Of a stretch of DNA of 64,000 nt, positions 35,124 through 43,996 are shown piece after piece; positions within the stretch are counted from its first letter, which is position 1; each line of letters opens with the position of its first letter. The notes below the pieces were generated by a model. The model ran no database searches. It worked only from the letters and a program-made list of their open reading frames with translations, and had not been told where the DNA came from. The translations under genes and the position numbers were made by a program. This DNA is from Streptomyces purpureus (GTDB lineage Bacteria > Actinomycetota > Actinomycetes > Streptomycetales > Streptomycetaceae): contig NZ_BMQQ01000007.1 in the NCBI RefSeq assembly GCF_014648195.1, positions 124,001 through 188,000 on the forward strand, read 5' to 3'.

Positions 35124-36338
35124 TTGAACGTCACCTCGCTCGAAGTCTTACAAGCTCCGGTCGCGCAGCAGCAGCCTCAGTGGGGAGACCCGGCGGAGGT
35201 CGAGCAGGTCCGCGACGTGCTGGCGACCCTCCCTCCGCTCGTGGAGACCGAATCCCTGGCCAGACTCCGCGGTCTGCTCGCCGAAGTCGCCGCCGGGCAG
35301 GCGCAGGTGGTGCAGGCCGGGGACTGCGCGGAGGATCCCGCCGAATGCACCGCGGGTGACCTGGAGCGGAAGGCAGAACTCCTCGACGTCCTCGCCGCCG
35401 TCATGAACGCCACCACTCGTCAGCCGGTGGTCCGGGTGGGCCGGATCGCAGGCCAGTACGCCAAGCCCCGGTCCGCGCAGACCGAGCTGGCCGGCGGCGT
35501 CGAAGTCCCGGTGTACCGAGGACACATGGTGAACGGCCCGGAGCCGGACCCGGAAGCACGACGCCCCGATCCCCGGCGCCTGCTGGCGGGCTACGAGGCG
35601 GCGAGCCGGCTCATGGCCGGCCTCTGCCCGACGCCGCAGGCCCGCCTCGACCCGGCCGTATGGACCAGCCACGAGGCTCTGCTGCTCGACTACGAGACCC
35701 CGATGCTGCGCCAGGACCGGAATGGCCGGACCGCGCTGACCTCCACGCACTGGCCGTGGATCGGCGAACGGACCCGCCAGCTCGAAGGGGCCCATGTCGC
35801 GCTGCTGGCCGATGTGGTGAACCCGGTCGCGTGCAAGGTAGGGCCACGTATGACCGTCGCCGAGCTGCTCGGGCTGTGCGAGCGGCTCGACCCCGGGAAG
35901 GAACCGGGCCGACTCACCCTCATCGCCCGGATGGGCGCGGACGCGACCATGGACCTGCTGCCACCGCTGGTCCGGGCCGTACGCGCCGCGGGACACCCGG
36001 TGATCTGGCTGGTCGACCCCATGCACGGCAACACCGTGACCACCGCCGAGGGACGCAAGACCCGAGTCGTGGAGACGATCGTCCGGGAGGTCACCGCCTT
36101 CCAGGCCGCCGTGCGCACAGCCGGCGGAACACCGGGCGGGATCCATCTGGAGACCACCCCCGACGCGGTGACCGAATGCGCCGACACCCCGGACGGCACC
36201 GACCGGATCGGCGAGAAGTACACGACCTTGTGCGACCCGAGACTCAACCCCCGCCAGGCGGTGGCGGTGGTCTCGGCCTGGCAGCCGCACACGCAGACGA
36301 TGACGGACCGAGCCGAGGGAGAACCGTGCCGGGCATAG
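35124..36338 (+). CDS. phzC: Type II DAHP synthase of phenazine pathway
   Basis: The 404-residue protein is a plant-type (class II) 3-deoxy-D-arabino-heptulosonate 7-phosphate synthase: [68 protein letters not shown] and [15 protein letters not shown] are the family metal and substrate motifs. It lifts flux into the shikimate pathway for phenazine formation. The TTG start follows TTGGAGC. Codon 9 is TTA (35148-35150), a rare bldA-dependent codon. Its 3' end overlaps phzD by 13 bases, so the first phz genes form a coupled operon. Confidence 0.92.
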   Translation: MNVTSLEVLQAPVAQQQPQWGDPAEVEQVRDVLATLPPLVETESLARLRGLLAEVAAGQAQVVQAGDCAEDPAECTAGDLERKAELLDVLAAVMNATTRQPVVRVGRIAGQYAKPRSAQTELAGGVEVPVYRGHMVNGPEPDPEARRPDPRRLLAGYEAASRLMAGLCPTPQARLDPAVWTSHEALLLDYETPMLRQDRNGRTALTSTHWPWIGERTRQLEGAHVALLADVVNPVACKVGPRMTVAELLGLCERLDPGKEPGRLTLIARMGADATMDLLPPLVRAVRAAGHPVIWLVDPMHGNTVTTAEGRKTRVVETIVREVTAFQAAVRTAGGTPGGIHLETTPDAVTECADTPDGTDRIGEKYTTLCDPRLNPRQAVAVVSAWQPHTQTMTDRAEGEPCRA

Positions 36339-36949
36339 CCCCGATCTCCGCCTACCCACTGCCGACGGCGGCTGACCTGCCCATCAGCACGGCCCAGTGG
36401 AAACCCGACGCAGACCGTGCGGCCCTGCTCGTACACGACATGCAGCGATACTTCCTCGCGCCGTTTCCCCCGGCGGTGCGCGACCCGCTGGTGCGCCACT
36501 GCGCGCTGCTGCGGGAGCGCTGTGCCGCGCTCGGGGTCCCGGTGTTCTACACCGCGCAACCCGGCGGCATGACGGACGAGGAACGCGGCCTGCTCAAGGA
36601 CTTCTGGGGCCCGGGCATGAGGGTGGACCCCGCCGACCGCCAGATCGTCACCGAACTCGCACCCCGGCCGGCGGACCACGTGCTCACCAAGTGGCGCTAC
36701 AGCGCGTTCTTCCGCTCGGACCTGCTGGCACGTCTGCGCGCCCAGGGCCGCGATCAGCTGATCGTCTGCGGGGTGTACGCACACGTCGGCGTACTGGCGA
36801 CGGCCCTCGAGGCGTTCACCAACGACATCCAGCCGTTCCTCGTCGCCGACGCCCTCGGCGACTTCTCCGCCGAGTACCACCGGCTGGCCCTCGACTACGC
36901 GGCCGCCCGCTGCTCGGTGGTCACCACCACCGAGGAGGTCTTCCGATGA
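36326..36949 (+). CDS. phzD: ADIC hydrolase (isochorismatase family)
   Basis: The 207-residue protein is the same length as Pseudomonas PhzD. Asp38 in LVHDMQRYF and Lys122 in [10 protein letters not shown] are at the positions of the PhzD catalytic pair, and [16 protein letters not shown] is the isochorismatase cis-peptide loop (with Tyr-Ala in place of Cys, as expected for PhzD-type hydrolases). It cleaves the vinyl ether of 2-amino-2-desoxyisochorismate to give trans-2,3-dihydro-3-hydroxyanthranilate plus pyruvate. The GTG start overlaps the phzC end, and its stop overlaps phzE (ATGA). Confidence 0.95.
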   Translation: MPGIAPISAYPLPTAADLPISTAQWKPDADRAALLVHDMQRYFLAPFPPAVRDPLVRHCALLRERCAALGVPVFYTAQPGGMTDEERGLLKDFWGPGMRVDPADRQIVTELAPRPADHVLTKWRYSAFFRSDLLARLRAQGRDQLIVCGVYAHVGVLATALEAFTNDIQPFLVADALGDFSAEYHRLALDYAAARCSVVTTTEEVFR

Positions 36950-38850
36950 ACCCGACGCAGTTGCTGGAGCACGTGCTGGGCCCCAACCCGGGAGCCTTCG
37001 CCCTGCTTCACCGCCCCGAGACCCTTGGCGCGGACCGCGTGGAGATCCTGCTGGGCCAGGTCAGCACCCCGGCCCGGCTCGCCGACATCCCGCTCACCGA
37101 CCGGAGCGGGCGGCCCGGCGAGGCCCGGCACGAGACGCTGGTCCTGGTGCCCCACCAGCAGATCACCGAACGCGGCTTCGCCGCCGCCGCGGACGGCTCA
37201 CCACTGCTCGCGATGTCCGTGACCGACCACGGGCAGATCACCACGTCCGAGGCGCTGAAATCCCTGCCGGACGAGCCGATCGCCCTGACCGGTGGGCGCT
37301 TCGACACCGACGACGACACCTACGCCGACACGGTCCGCGCCGTGCTCGACAACGAGATAGGCACCGGCGAGGGCTCGAACTTCGTCATCAAGCGCTCGTT
37401 CGTCACCACCATCACCGGGTACTCGACGCACAGCGCACTGAGCCTGTTCCGCCGGCTGCTCACCCGGGAGAGCGGCGCCTACTGGACCTTCATCGTGCAC
37501 ACCGGCACACGGACCTTCGTCGGCGCCACACCGGAGCGCCACGTCAGCCTGCGGGACGGTGTCGCGGCCATGACGCCGATCAGCGGCACCTACCGCTACC
37601 CGCCCACAGGACCGGTCGTGTCGGAGGTCATGGAGTTCCTCACCGACGGCAAGGAGACCGACGAGCTGTACATGGTCCTGGACGAGGAACTGAAGATGAT
37701 GGCCCGGGTCTGCAGGGGCGGCGGCCGCGTGACGGGCCCCTTCCTGCGGCAGATGGCCTGGCTCGCGCACACCGAGTACACCATCGAGGGGCGCAGCGAC
37801 CTCGATCCCCGGGACATCCTGCGGGAAACGATGTTCGCCCCCACCGTGACCGGCAGCCCGCTCGAGAACGCCTGCCGCGTGATCGCCCGCTACGAGCCAC
37901 GCGGCCGCGGATACTACGGGGGCGTCGCGGCCCTCATCGGCCGCGACGCCGCCGGCGAGCGCACCCTGGACTCGGCCATCCTCATCCGTACCGCCGACAT
38001 CCACGCCTCGGACGCCGACGGCAGCGGCCGGGTCGAGGTGGGGGTGGGCGCGACCCTGGTCCGGCACTCCGACCCCGACGCCGAGGTCGCCGAGACCCGC
38101 ACCAAGGCCGCGGGCGTGCTCTCGGCGCTGGGCGCCGGCGAACGGCTCGACGAGCACCCGCAGATCCAGGAGGCCCTGGGGCGGCGGAACGAGACGATCG
38201 CCCGCTTCTGGCTCGACGACGCCGAATCGCGAGCACAGCCGCATCCGGTGCTGGACGGCCGCCGGGCGCTGATCATCGATGCCGAGGACACCTTCAGCTC
38301 GATGCTGGCCCACCAACTGCGCGCCATCGGGCTGACGGTGGAGCTCAGCAGCTTCGACGCGACCCACCGTTTCGACGACCACGATCTTGTCGTCATGGGC
38401 CCCGGACCTGGCGACCCGCGGGAGATCGACGACCCACGGATGGCCCGGCTCACCTCGGCGATCGAGCAGTTGCTGGCCCGGCGCACCCCCTTCCTGGCCG
38501 TCTGCCTGAGCCATCAGTTGCTGTGCCGGCACCTCGGGCTCGAGCTGAGGCGCCGGGAGGTCCCGAACCAAGGAACCCAGCGCGAGATCGACCTGTTCGG
38601 CTCCCGGGAGCGGGTCGGCTTCTACAACTCCTACGTGGCCCGCGCGCGAGCCGAGCGGCTGGAGTGCCCCGGCGTCGGCGAGGTGAACGTCAGCCGCGAC
38701 GCCGCCACGGGCGAGGTGCACGCCCTGCGGGGGCCGCACTTCGGCTCGGTGCAGTTCCACCTCGAATCCGTCCTCACCCAGGACAGCGAGCGTGTCCTGG
38801 CCGAGCTGCTCGTACCGCTGATGGAGACCGCGGAGGTGCTGAACGTATGA
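36946..38850 (+). CDS. phzE: 2-amino-2-desoxyisochorismate synthase
   Basis: The 634-residue fusion carries an anthranilate-synthase-like chorismate-binding domain (about 1-420; [41 protein letters not shown]) and a class I glutamine amidotransferase domain (about 440-625) with nucleophile Cys520 in AVCLSHQLL and the FHLES His-Glu pair. It converts chorismate and glutamine-derived ammonia to ADIC, the first committed phenazine step. It is translationally coupled to phzD and to the next gene by ATGA overlaps. Confidence 0.95.
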   Translation: MNPTQLLEHVLGPNPGAFALLHRPETLGADRVEILLGQVSTPARLADIPLTDRSGRPGEARHETLVLVPHQQITERGFAAAADGSPLLAMSVTDHGQITTSEALKSLPDEPIALTGGRFDTDDDTYADTVRAVLDNEIGTGEGSNFVIKRSFVTTITGYSTHSALSLFRRLLTRESGAYWTFIVHTGTRTFVGATPERHVSLRDGVAAMTPISGTYRYPPTGPVVSEVMEFLTDGKETDELYMVLDEELKMMARVCRGGGRVTGPFLRQMAWLAHTEYTIEGRSDLDPRDILRETMFAPTVTGSPLENACRVIARYEPRGRGYYGGVAALIGRDAAGERTLDSAILIRTADIHASDADGSGRVEVGVGATLVRHSDPDAEVAETRTKAAGVLSALGAGERLDEHPQIQEALGRRNETIARFWLDDAESRAQPHPVLDGRRALIIDAEDTFSSMLAHQLRAIGLTVELSSFDATHRFDDHDLVVMGPGPGDPREIDDPRMARLTSAIEQLLARRTPFLAVCLSHQLLCRHLGLELRRREVPNQGTQREIDLFGSRERVGFYNSYVARARAERLECPGVGEVNVSRDAATGEVHALRGPHFGSVQFHLESVLTQDSERVLAELLVPLMETAEVLNV

Positions 38851-39194
38851 AGGCGACCATCTCCTGGTGGGACCTCTCCGGGTCCGAACAGACCATCGAC
38901 TCCTTACGTGACCACCTGCGTGCCGAGGGCGTGGAGCCGTGGGCGGAGGTTCAGGGGCTGCGGCTGAAGTTCTGGATCTCCGACCGGGAGACCAACCGCT
39001 GGGGCGCGGTGATGCTGTGGGATTCCGCGGCCGACCTGAAGGCACCGATGCCGCCGAACCGGGCCACCGAGCTCATCGGATACCCGCCCACCGACCGGAT
39101 GGCGACCGACGTCGAGGCCATCGTCGAAGGCGCCCACTCCGGCCGACCGGCCGGTCGCGGCCTGGCCTTCGAACCGATCAGGAAGGCGTCGTGA
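38847..39194 (+). CDS. Small dimeric alpha/beta-barrel-like protein in the phz operon
   Basis: The 115-residue protein ([52 protein letters not shown]) looks like a single ferredoxin-like/ABM domain of the YdhR-type monooxygenase group. It is coupled by ATGA to phzE and by GTGA to the phzG remnant, so it is part of the core operon. Codon 20 is TTA (38904-38906). It could be a tailoring oxygenase or a helper for the unstable early intermediates. I do not recognise it as a standard phz gene. Confidence 0.6.
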   Translation: MKATISWWDLSGSEQTIDSLRDHLRAEGVEPWAEVQGLRLKFWISDRETNRWGAVMLWDSAADLKAPMPPNRATELIGYPPTDRMATDVEAIVEGAHSGRPAGRGLAFEPIRKAS

Positions 39195-39394
39195 GCGGCC
39201 GGACCGGTCCGTTGCCCGGCGAGGAGTCCGACGCCCTGTGGGCCGCCCGCCCGGCCGGCGCGCACTGGCTCGGCCATCTGCCGGAGCCGGCGTCGGTGGA
39301 GTTCTGGCAGGCCGACCAGGAGGACCGCTTGCACCGGAGGCTGCGCTACGAGCGCGACGGTTCCGGCCGGCGTGCGGGCCGGCTCCAACCCTGA
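39191..39394 (+). pseudogene. phzG: C-terminal remnant of PhzG oxidase, still translationally coupled
   Basis: The 67-codon frame from GTG 39191 ends with PEPASVEFWQADQEDRLHRR and LRYERDG, the C-terminal signature of pyridoxamine-phosphate-oxidase-like PhzG. Normal PhzG has about 210-220 residues; the FMN-binding barrel is gone. The start codon overlaps the preceding stop (GTGA), so the fragment is probably still translated. A second PNP-oxidase elsewhere, or spontaneous oxidation, would have to aromatise the phenazine core. Confidence 0.75.
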
Positions 39395-39438
39395 CCGTAC
39401 TCCGGACCCGTGGACTCAAGAGGAAGAAGGGCAAGTCG

Positions 39439-41295
39439 ATGTGTGGAATTACGGGCTGGGTCTCGTTCGACCGGGATCTGACTCAGCAGCGCACGCAGCT
39501 GGACGCGATGACGCAGACCATGGCCTGCCGGGGACCGGACGCGGGAGGCGCCTGGCTCGACCGGCACGCGGCGCTCGGTCACCGCAGGCTGGCGGTCATC
39601 GACCTCGAAGGCGGCACCCAGCCCATGGTGGTGCCTACCGACGACGGCCCGGTGACGATCACCTACAGCGGTGAGGTCTACAACTACACCGAGCTGCGGG
39701 GCGAGTTGCTCCGCCAGGGGCATCGGTTCCAGACCCGCAGCGACACCGAGGTGGTGCTCCACGGCTACCTGGAGTGGGGCGAGGCGGTCGCCGAACGGCT
39801 CAACGGCATGTTCGCCTTCGCCGTCTGGGACTCCCGGGTCGAGAAGCTCGTGATGATCCGCGACCGGATGGGCGTCAAACCGCTTTACTTCTCCAGCACC
39901 GACGACGGGGTGCTGTTCGGCTCCGAGCCGAAGGCGATCCTGGCCAACCCGCTGGCGGACCGCGCGGTCGACCTCGACGGGCTGCGGGAGCTGGTCAGCT
40001 TCACCCAGACGCCGGGGAGCGCGGCGTGGTGCGGGATGCGCGAGGTGGTCCCGGGCGGCGTGGTCACCGTCGACCGTTCCGGCCTGCGGGAGCGCCGCTA
40101 CTGGACGCTGCCCACCCGTCCGCACACCGACGACCAGAAGACCACCGTCGCCACCGTGCGCGAACTGCTCGAAGACATCGTGGGCCGGCAGCTGGTCTCC
40201 GACGTGCCGCGCTGCACCCTGCTCTCAGGCGGTCTGGACTCCAGCGTGATCACCGCACTGGCCGCCGCCAAGCTCGGCCGGCCCGGGGAGCACGGCGAGC
40301 CCGGCGAGAAGGTGCGCAGCTTCGCGGTCGACTTCGTCGGCCGGGAGGACGACTTCATCGCCGACGAGCTGCGCGGCACGACCGACGCCCCGTACGCCCG
40401 TGAGGTGGCCGCACACGTCGGCTCGCGGCACGAGTCCATCGTGCTCGACCATGCCGCCATCGCCGATCCGGCGGTGCGCCGAGCCGTCATCACCGCGCGG
40501 GACAGCCTGCTCAGCCTCGGCGACATGGACGCCTCGCTCTACCTGCTGTTCAAGGCCATCCGGGAGCAGTCCACGGTCGCCCTGTCGGGGGAGTCCGCCG
40601 ACGAGGTCTTCGGCGGGTACCGGTGGTTCCACCAGCCGGAGGTCCAGGCGGCGGAGACGTTCCCCTGGATGGCGGTCTTCGTCAGCGGTGCGCGCGCCCA
40701 GGTCTCCGACCGGTTCAACGCCGACATCACCGCCGCCCTCGACCTGCCCACCTACATCCGTGACCGCTACTCCGACGCGGTCGGCGAGGTCGAGCGGGCC
40801 GAGGGCGAGAGCGACCACGAGATGCGGATGCGGGTGATGTGCTACCTGCACCTGACGCGCTTCGTCCGGATGCTCCTGGAGCGCAAGGACCGGATCAGCA
40901 TGGCCGTCGGGCTGGAGGTCCGGGTCCCCTTCTGCGACCACCGACTCGTGGAGTACGTCTACAACACCCCGTGGTCGATGAAGACCTTCGACGGCCGGGA
41001 GAAGAGCCTGCTCCGCGCCGCGACCGCCGACCTGCTGCCCAAGTCGGTGCTGACCCGCGTGAAGGCGCCCTACCCCGCCACCGTGGACCCGCACTACACG
41101 GGCGCGCTGCTGCAGCAGTCCAAGGAACTCCTCACGACCGACGACCCGGTGTTCGACCTGGTCGACCGCGGCTGGCTGGAGAACATCACGCGGCAGGACT
41201 CCGCCACCATGCCGATCGACGTCCGCAACGGCATGGAGCGAGTGCTCGATCTGAGCACCTGGCTGGACATCTACCGCCCCGAGCTCCGGCTCTGA
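39439..41295 (+). CDS. phzH: Asparagine-synthetase-like amidotransferase, PhzH type
   Basis: The 618-residue protein starts with the N-terminal nucleophile motif MCGITGW (Cys2 after Met removal), has the glutaminase domain (RGPDAGGAWLD, GEVYNY, GMFAFAVWD) and an ATP-pyrophosphatase synthetase domain (LLSGGLDSSVI P-loop, LSGESADEVFGGY). In Pseudomonas chlororaphis, PhzH of this family amidates phenazine-1-carboxylate. Position inside the phz operon supports the same role here: a phenazine carboxamide. Ordinary AsnB is the alternative, less likely by context. Ribosome binding site AGGAAGAAGG. Confidence 0.8.
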   Translation: MCGITGWVSFDRDLTQQRTQLDAMTQTMACRGPDAGGAWLDRHAALGHRRLAVIDLEGGTQPMVVPTDDGPVTITYSGEVYNYTELRGELLRQGHRFQTRSDTEVVLHGYLEWGEAVAERLNGMFAFAVWDSRVEKLVMIRDRMGVKPLYFSSTDDGVLFGSEPKAILANPLADRAVDLDGLRELVSFTQTPGSAAWCGMREVVPGGVVTVDRSGLRERRYWTLPTRPHTDDQKTTVATVRELLEDIVGRQLVSDVPRCTLLSGGLDSSVITALAAAKLGRPGEHGEPGEKVRSFAVDFVGREDDFIADELRGTTDAPYAREVAAHVGSRHESIVLDHAAIADPAVRRAVITARDSLLSLGDMDASLYLLFKAIREQSTVALSGESADEVFGGYRWFHQPEVQAAETFPWMAVFVSGARAQVSDRFNADITAALDLPTYIRDRYSDAVGEVERAEGESDHEMRMRVMCYLHLTRFVRMLLERKDRISMAVGLEVRVPFCDHRLVEYVYNTPWSMKTFDGREKSLLRAATADLLPKSVLTRVKAPYPATVDPHYTGALLQQSKELLTTDDPVFDLVDRGWLENITRQDSATMPIDVRNGMERVLDLSTWLDIYRPELRL

Positions 41296-41368
41296 CGCGC
41301 AGCGGCGGCAGCCGACACCACCCACAGCGTCAACGCCCACACCCACACCATGGATTGAGGGATTCGAG

Positions 41369-41860
41369 ATGGGAACGGACAACGCTCAGCCCGAGGGGCT
41401 CGGAGGCGACCTCGACCTGCGCGCCCGGCATCGCGCCGTCGTCGCGGACTACATGAGCCGCAAGGGCGAGAACCGGCTGACGCGCTACCAGCTCTTCACC
41501 GAGGACGGCAGCGCCGGCCTGTGGACCAGCGACACCGGCGAACCGATCGCCTCCCAGGGGCACGAGACGCTCAAGGCGCACGGCGAGTGGTCGCTGCGGA
41601 TGTTCCCCGACTGGGAATGGAAGAACGTGGAGATCTTCGACACACAAGACCCCAACCGGTTCTGGGTCGAGTGTGACGGAGAAGGCAAGATTCTCTACCC
41701 GGCCTATCCGCCCGGCCACTACAAGAACCACTTCATCCACTCGTTCCTGCTCGAAAACGGCAAGATCAAGCAGCAGCGCGAGTTCATGAACCCGTTCCAG
41801 CAGCTGCGAGCGCTGGGTATCGACGTTCCGAAGATCAATCGCGGCGGAATCCCCACGTAG
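41369..41860 (+). CDS. phzB: Phenazine condensation protein PhzB (PhzA/B family)
   Basis: The 163-residue protein is a typical PhzA/B: RARHRAVVADYMSRKGENRL, RYQLFTEDGSAGLW, MFPDWEWKNVEIFDTQDPN, FWVECDGEG and HYKNHFIHSFLLENGKI. PhzA/B are NTF2-fold proteins that hold two aminoketone molecules so that they condense to the tricyclic precursor. Only one copy is present, as in most non-fluorescent-pseudomonad clusters. A 73-base gap separates it from phzH. Confidence 0.95.
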   Translation: MGTDNAQPEGLGGDLDLRARHRAVVADYMSRKGENRLTRYQLFTEDGSAGLWTSDTGEPIASQGHETLKAHGEWSLRMFPDWEWKNVEIFDTQDPNRFWVECDGEGKILYPAYPPGHYKNHFIHSFLLENGKIKQQREFMNPFQQLRALGIDVPKINRGGIPT

Positions 41861-41927
41861 GGAATCCCCACGCAGGAAATCGGTTCCGCCCGTTCGAGTT
41901 GTCCGTACGTACAGCAAGGAGCATCAC

Positions 41928-42335
41928 GTGGGATCTCAGCTCAACCCGTACATCGCCTTCGACGGAGACGCCCGGCAGGCGCTGGAGTTCTACCACGAAA
42001 TCCTCGGCGGCAAGCTGGAGCTGGGCACCTTCGGCGACTTCGGCTCGCCCGAGTCGCCCGACGCCAGCAAGATCATGCACGCCACCCTCACCACCGCAGA
42101 CGGCTTCACGGTGATGGCGTGGGACGTCCCGGAGCGGGTTCCCTTCAACCCGGGCACCAACGTCGCGCTCTACCTCGGCGGCGACGACCCCACTCTCCGC
42201 GACTACTTCGAGAAGCTGTCCGCCGGCGGCACCGTGGTGATGCCCCTCAAGAAGCAGATCTGGGGCGACGAGGCCGGCACGCTCGTCGACAAGTTCGGGA
42301 TCACCTGGATGTTCAACATCACCCAGCGGCAGTAA
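41928..42335 (+). CDS. PhnB-like VOC protein in the phenazine cluster
   Basis: The 135-residue protein opens LNPYIAFDGDARQALEFYHE, has ILGGKLELGTFGDFG and ends WGDEAGTLVDKFGITWMFNI, which is the PhnB/glyoxalase-like pattern. VOC proteins in phenazine producers can sequester the product for self-protection (EhpR binds a griseoluteate), so resistance is one possible role; a tailoring role is another. The GTG start follows AGCAAGGAG. It is the last gene before a strong terminator. Confidence 0.8.
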   Translation: MGSQLNPYIAFDGDARQALEFYHEILGGKLELGTFGDFGSPESPDASKIMHATLTTADGFTVMAWDVPERVPFNPGTNVALYLGGDDPTLRDYFEKLSAGGTVVMPLKKQIWGDEAGTLVDKFGITWMFNITQRQ

Positions 42336-42342
42336 AGAACCC

Positions 42343-42387
42343 CCCGGTGTGAGGCGGAGCTGCCCGACGGCTCCGCCTCACACCGGG
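42343..42387 (+). terminator. 18-bp perfect hairpin splitting the phz cluster
   Basis: Positions 42343-42360 and 42370-42387 are perfectly complementary with a nine-base loop. It lies eight bases after the VOC stop and should end transcripts of the phzC-to-VOC unit before phzM. Confidence 0.9.
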
Positions 42388-42436
42388 AGGCACGGCTTCT
42401 ACGTATCGCTTGCGAGGGTGGGATGGTGAGGGCTCA

Positions 42437-43459
42437 ATGACAGTCGACGTGCAGGCCACACGAGACGTGGTCGACATAATCACCGGTGGATGGAGGGCGC
42501 AGGCGCTCTACACCGCGGTCAAACTCGGACTGCCCGACCACATAGAGGCCGGCCGCGACACCGGCGCCGAACTCGCCAAGGCAACCGGCGCGAATGAACA
42601 GGGCATTCACCGCCTGATGCGCCTTCTGGTGGCCATGGGAGTGTTCGAGGGCAACGAGTCCACCGGCTACCGCGGTACCCAGGTGAGCGCGGCACTGCTC
42701 GACGGCCCGCAATCCCTGCGCGACATGTGCCTGCTGTACGGCGAGGAGTTCTACTCCGCGTGGGGCCACGCCCACCACGCCATCAGCACGGAAAGCTCGG
42801 GATTCGAGGTCGCCTACGGCCAGTCGTTCTACGAATACCTCGGCCAGGACGCGGCCACCGCCAGGCGATTCCAGCACACCATGAACGCCGCGAGCATGTT
42901 CTTCCACCAGGTGCCCGAGATCTTCGACTTCTCCGGCGGCAAGAAGGTCGTGGACGTGGGCGGAGGAGGCGGGCACCTGCTCGCCACGATCCTCGGTGCC
43001 ACACCGGACGCCAGGGGCACGCTCTTCGACCGCGAGCACATGATGCCGAAGGCGCGTGAGCACCTCTCCGCCACCGTCGGCCTGGACCGCGCCGAGCTGG
43101 TCGGCGGCGACATGTTCAAGGACGTCCCCGAGGGCGGCGACGTCTACATCCTCTGCCGTGTGCTGGCCGGCTGGGACGACGAAGCCGTCGTCGGCGTCTT
43201 CGAGAACTGCCGCCGCGCCATGGCGGACTCCTCGTCGCGACTGCTGATCCTCGACCGGTTCGTCGAGGACGCGAACTCCACCGTGCTGCCCGCCCTGTGG
43301 GATCTGCACCTCCTGGTGACGACCGGTGGCGAACACCGCACCCTCGACAGGATCACGCGGCTGCTGAACCGGGCCGGCCTGGACATCGCAGGGACCGCGG
43401 AGCTCCCCATGGAGACGACCGCCCTGATCGCCGCGCCGCGTACCCCCTTGGACGATTGA
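42437..43459 (+). CDS. phzM: PhzM-like S-adenosylmethionine methyltransferase
   Basis: The 340-residue protein has the class I methyltransferase fold with an N-terminal dimerisation winged-helix domain. IHRLMRLLVAMGVFEG, RDMCLLYGEEFYSAW, VDVGGGGGHLLATIL (SAM loop), LVGGDMFKDVP, LWDLHLLVTTGGEHRT and ELPMETTALIA match PhzM of Pseudomonas aeruginosa in order and spacing. PhzM N-methylates phenazine-1-carboxylate at N5. The ATG at 42437 is preceded by a GGTGAGG ribosome binding site. O-methylation of a hydroxyphenazine is the alternative. Confidence 0.85.
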   Translation: MTVDVQATRDVVDIITGGWRAQALYTAVKLGLPDHIEAGRDTGAELAKATGANEQGIHRLMRLLVAMGVFEGNESTGYRGTQVSAALLDGPQSLRDMCLLYGEEFYSAWGHAHHAISTESSGFEVAYGQSFYEYLGQDAATARRFQHTMNAASMFFHQVPEIFDFSGGKKVVDVGGGGGHLLATILGATPDARGTLFDREHMMPKAREHLSATVGLDRAELVGGDMFKDVPEGGDVYILCRVLAGWDDEAVVGVFENCRRAMADSSSRLLILDRFVEDANSTVLPALWDLHLLVTTGGEHRTLDRITRLLNRAGLDIAGTAELPMETTALIAAPRTPLDD

Positions 43460-43510
43460 GGGGTACGCGTGAATTCGACCGGGAGCAACAGCGCGAACAG
43501 GAGACCTCCG

Positions 43511-43996
43511 GTGCTCAAGCTGGCCACGATCGGCGTCTACGGCTTCGACGGCGATTCCTACCTGCAACGACTGCGACAGGCGGACGTACGCCTGGTGATC
43601 GACGTACGTCAACGCCGCGGTGTCCGCGGCCCGGACTACGCCTGGGCGAACTCACTCCGGCTCCAGGCGGCCCTCGCCGAGGCCGGGATCGCCTACGAGC
43701 ACCACCGCGAACTCGCCCCGACCACCGAGCTGCGTCACCTCCAGTACGCCGAGGACGACCGCCAGGGGGTAGGCAAGCGCTCCCGCCGCGAGCTCGCCGC
43801 CGAGTACACCCGCCGCTACACCGCCGAGATCCTCGACCCCGCCGACCTCGAACCGATCGTGGCGGCGCTGCCGAGCAGCGGGACCGCGGCGCTGTTCTGC
43901 GTCGAGCGCGACCCCGAGGCCTGCCACCGGTCATTGGTCGCCCAGCGGCTGGCCGAGAAGTACGACATCACGATCGAACACCTGCGGCCGTTGTGA
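43511..43996 (+). CDS. DUF488 family protein
   Basis: The 161-residue protein begins KLATIGVYGFDGDSYLQRL and has VIDVRQRRGVRGPDYAW, LQAALAEAGIAYEHHREL and a Cys-containing CVERDPEACHRSLVAQRLA motif, as in DUF488 proteins. These are widespread, uncharacterised, and possibly nucleic-acid or metal related. The GTG at 43511 follows AGGAGACC; another GTG at 43469, also with a good ribosome binding site, would add 14 residues. It is translationally coupled to the next gene by TGATG. Confidence 0.75.
   Translation: MLKLATIGVYGFDGDSYLQRLRQADVRLVIDVRQRRGVRGPDYAWANSLRLQAALAEAGIAYEHHRELAPTTELRHLQYAEDDRQGVGKRSRRELAAEYTRRYTAEILDPADLEPIVAALPSSGTAALFCVERDPEACHRSLVAQRLAEKYDITIEHLRPL

Noticed and set aside
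35690..39045. Minus-strand ORFs across phzC-phzE
   Set aside because: They are antisense shadows with no domain similarity.
39439..41295. Housekeeping asparagine synthetase AsnB
   Set aside because: Possible by family, but location between phzG remnant and phzB makes a PhzH-type role more likely.
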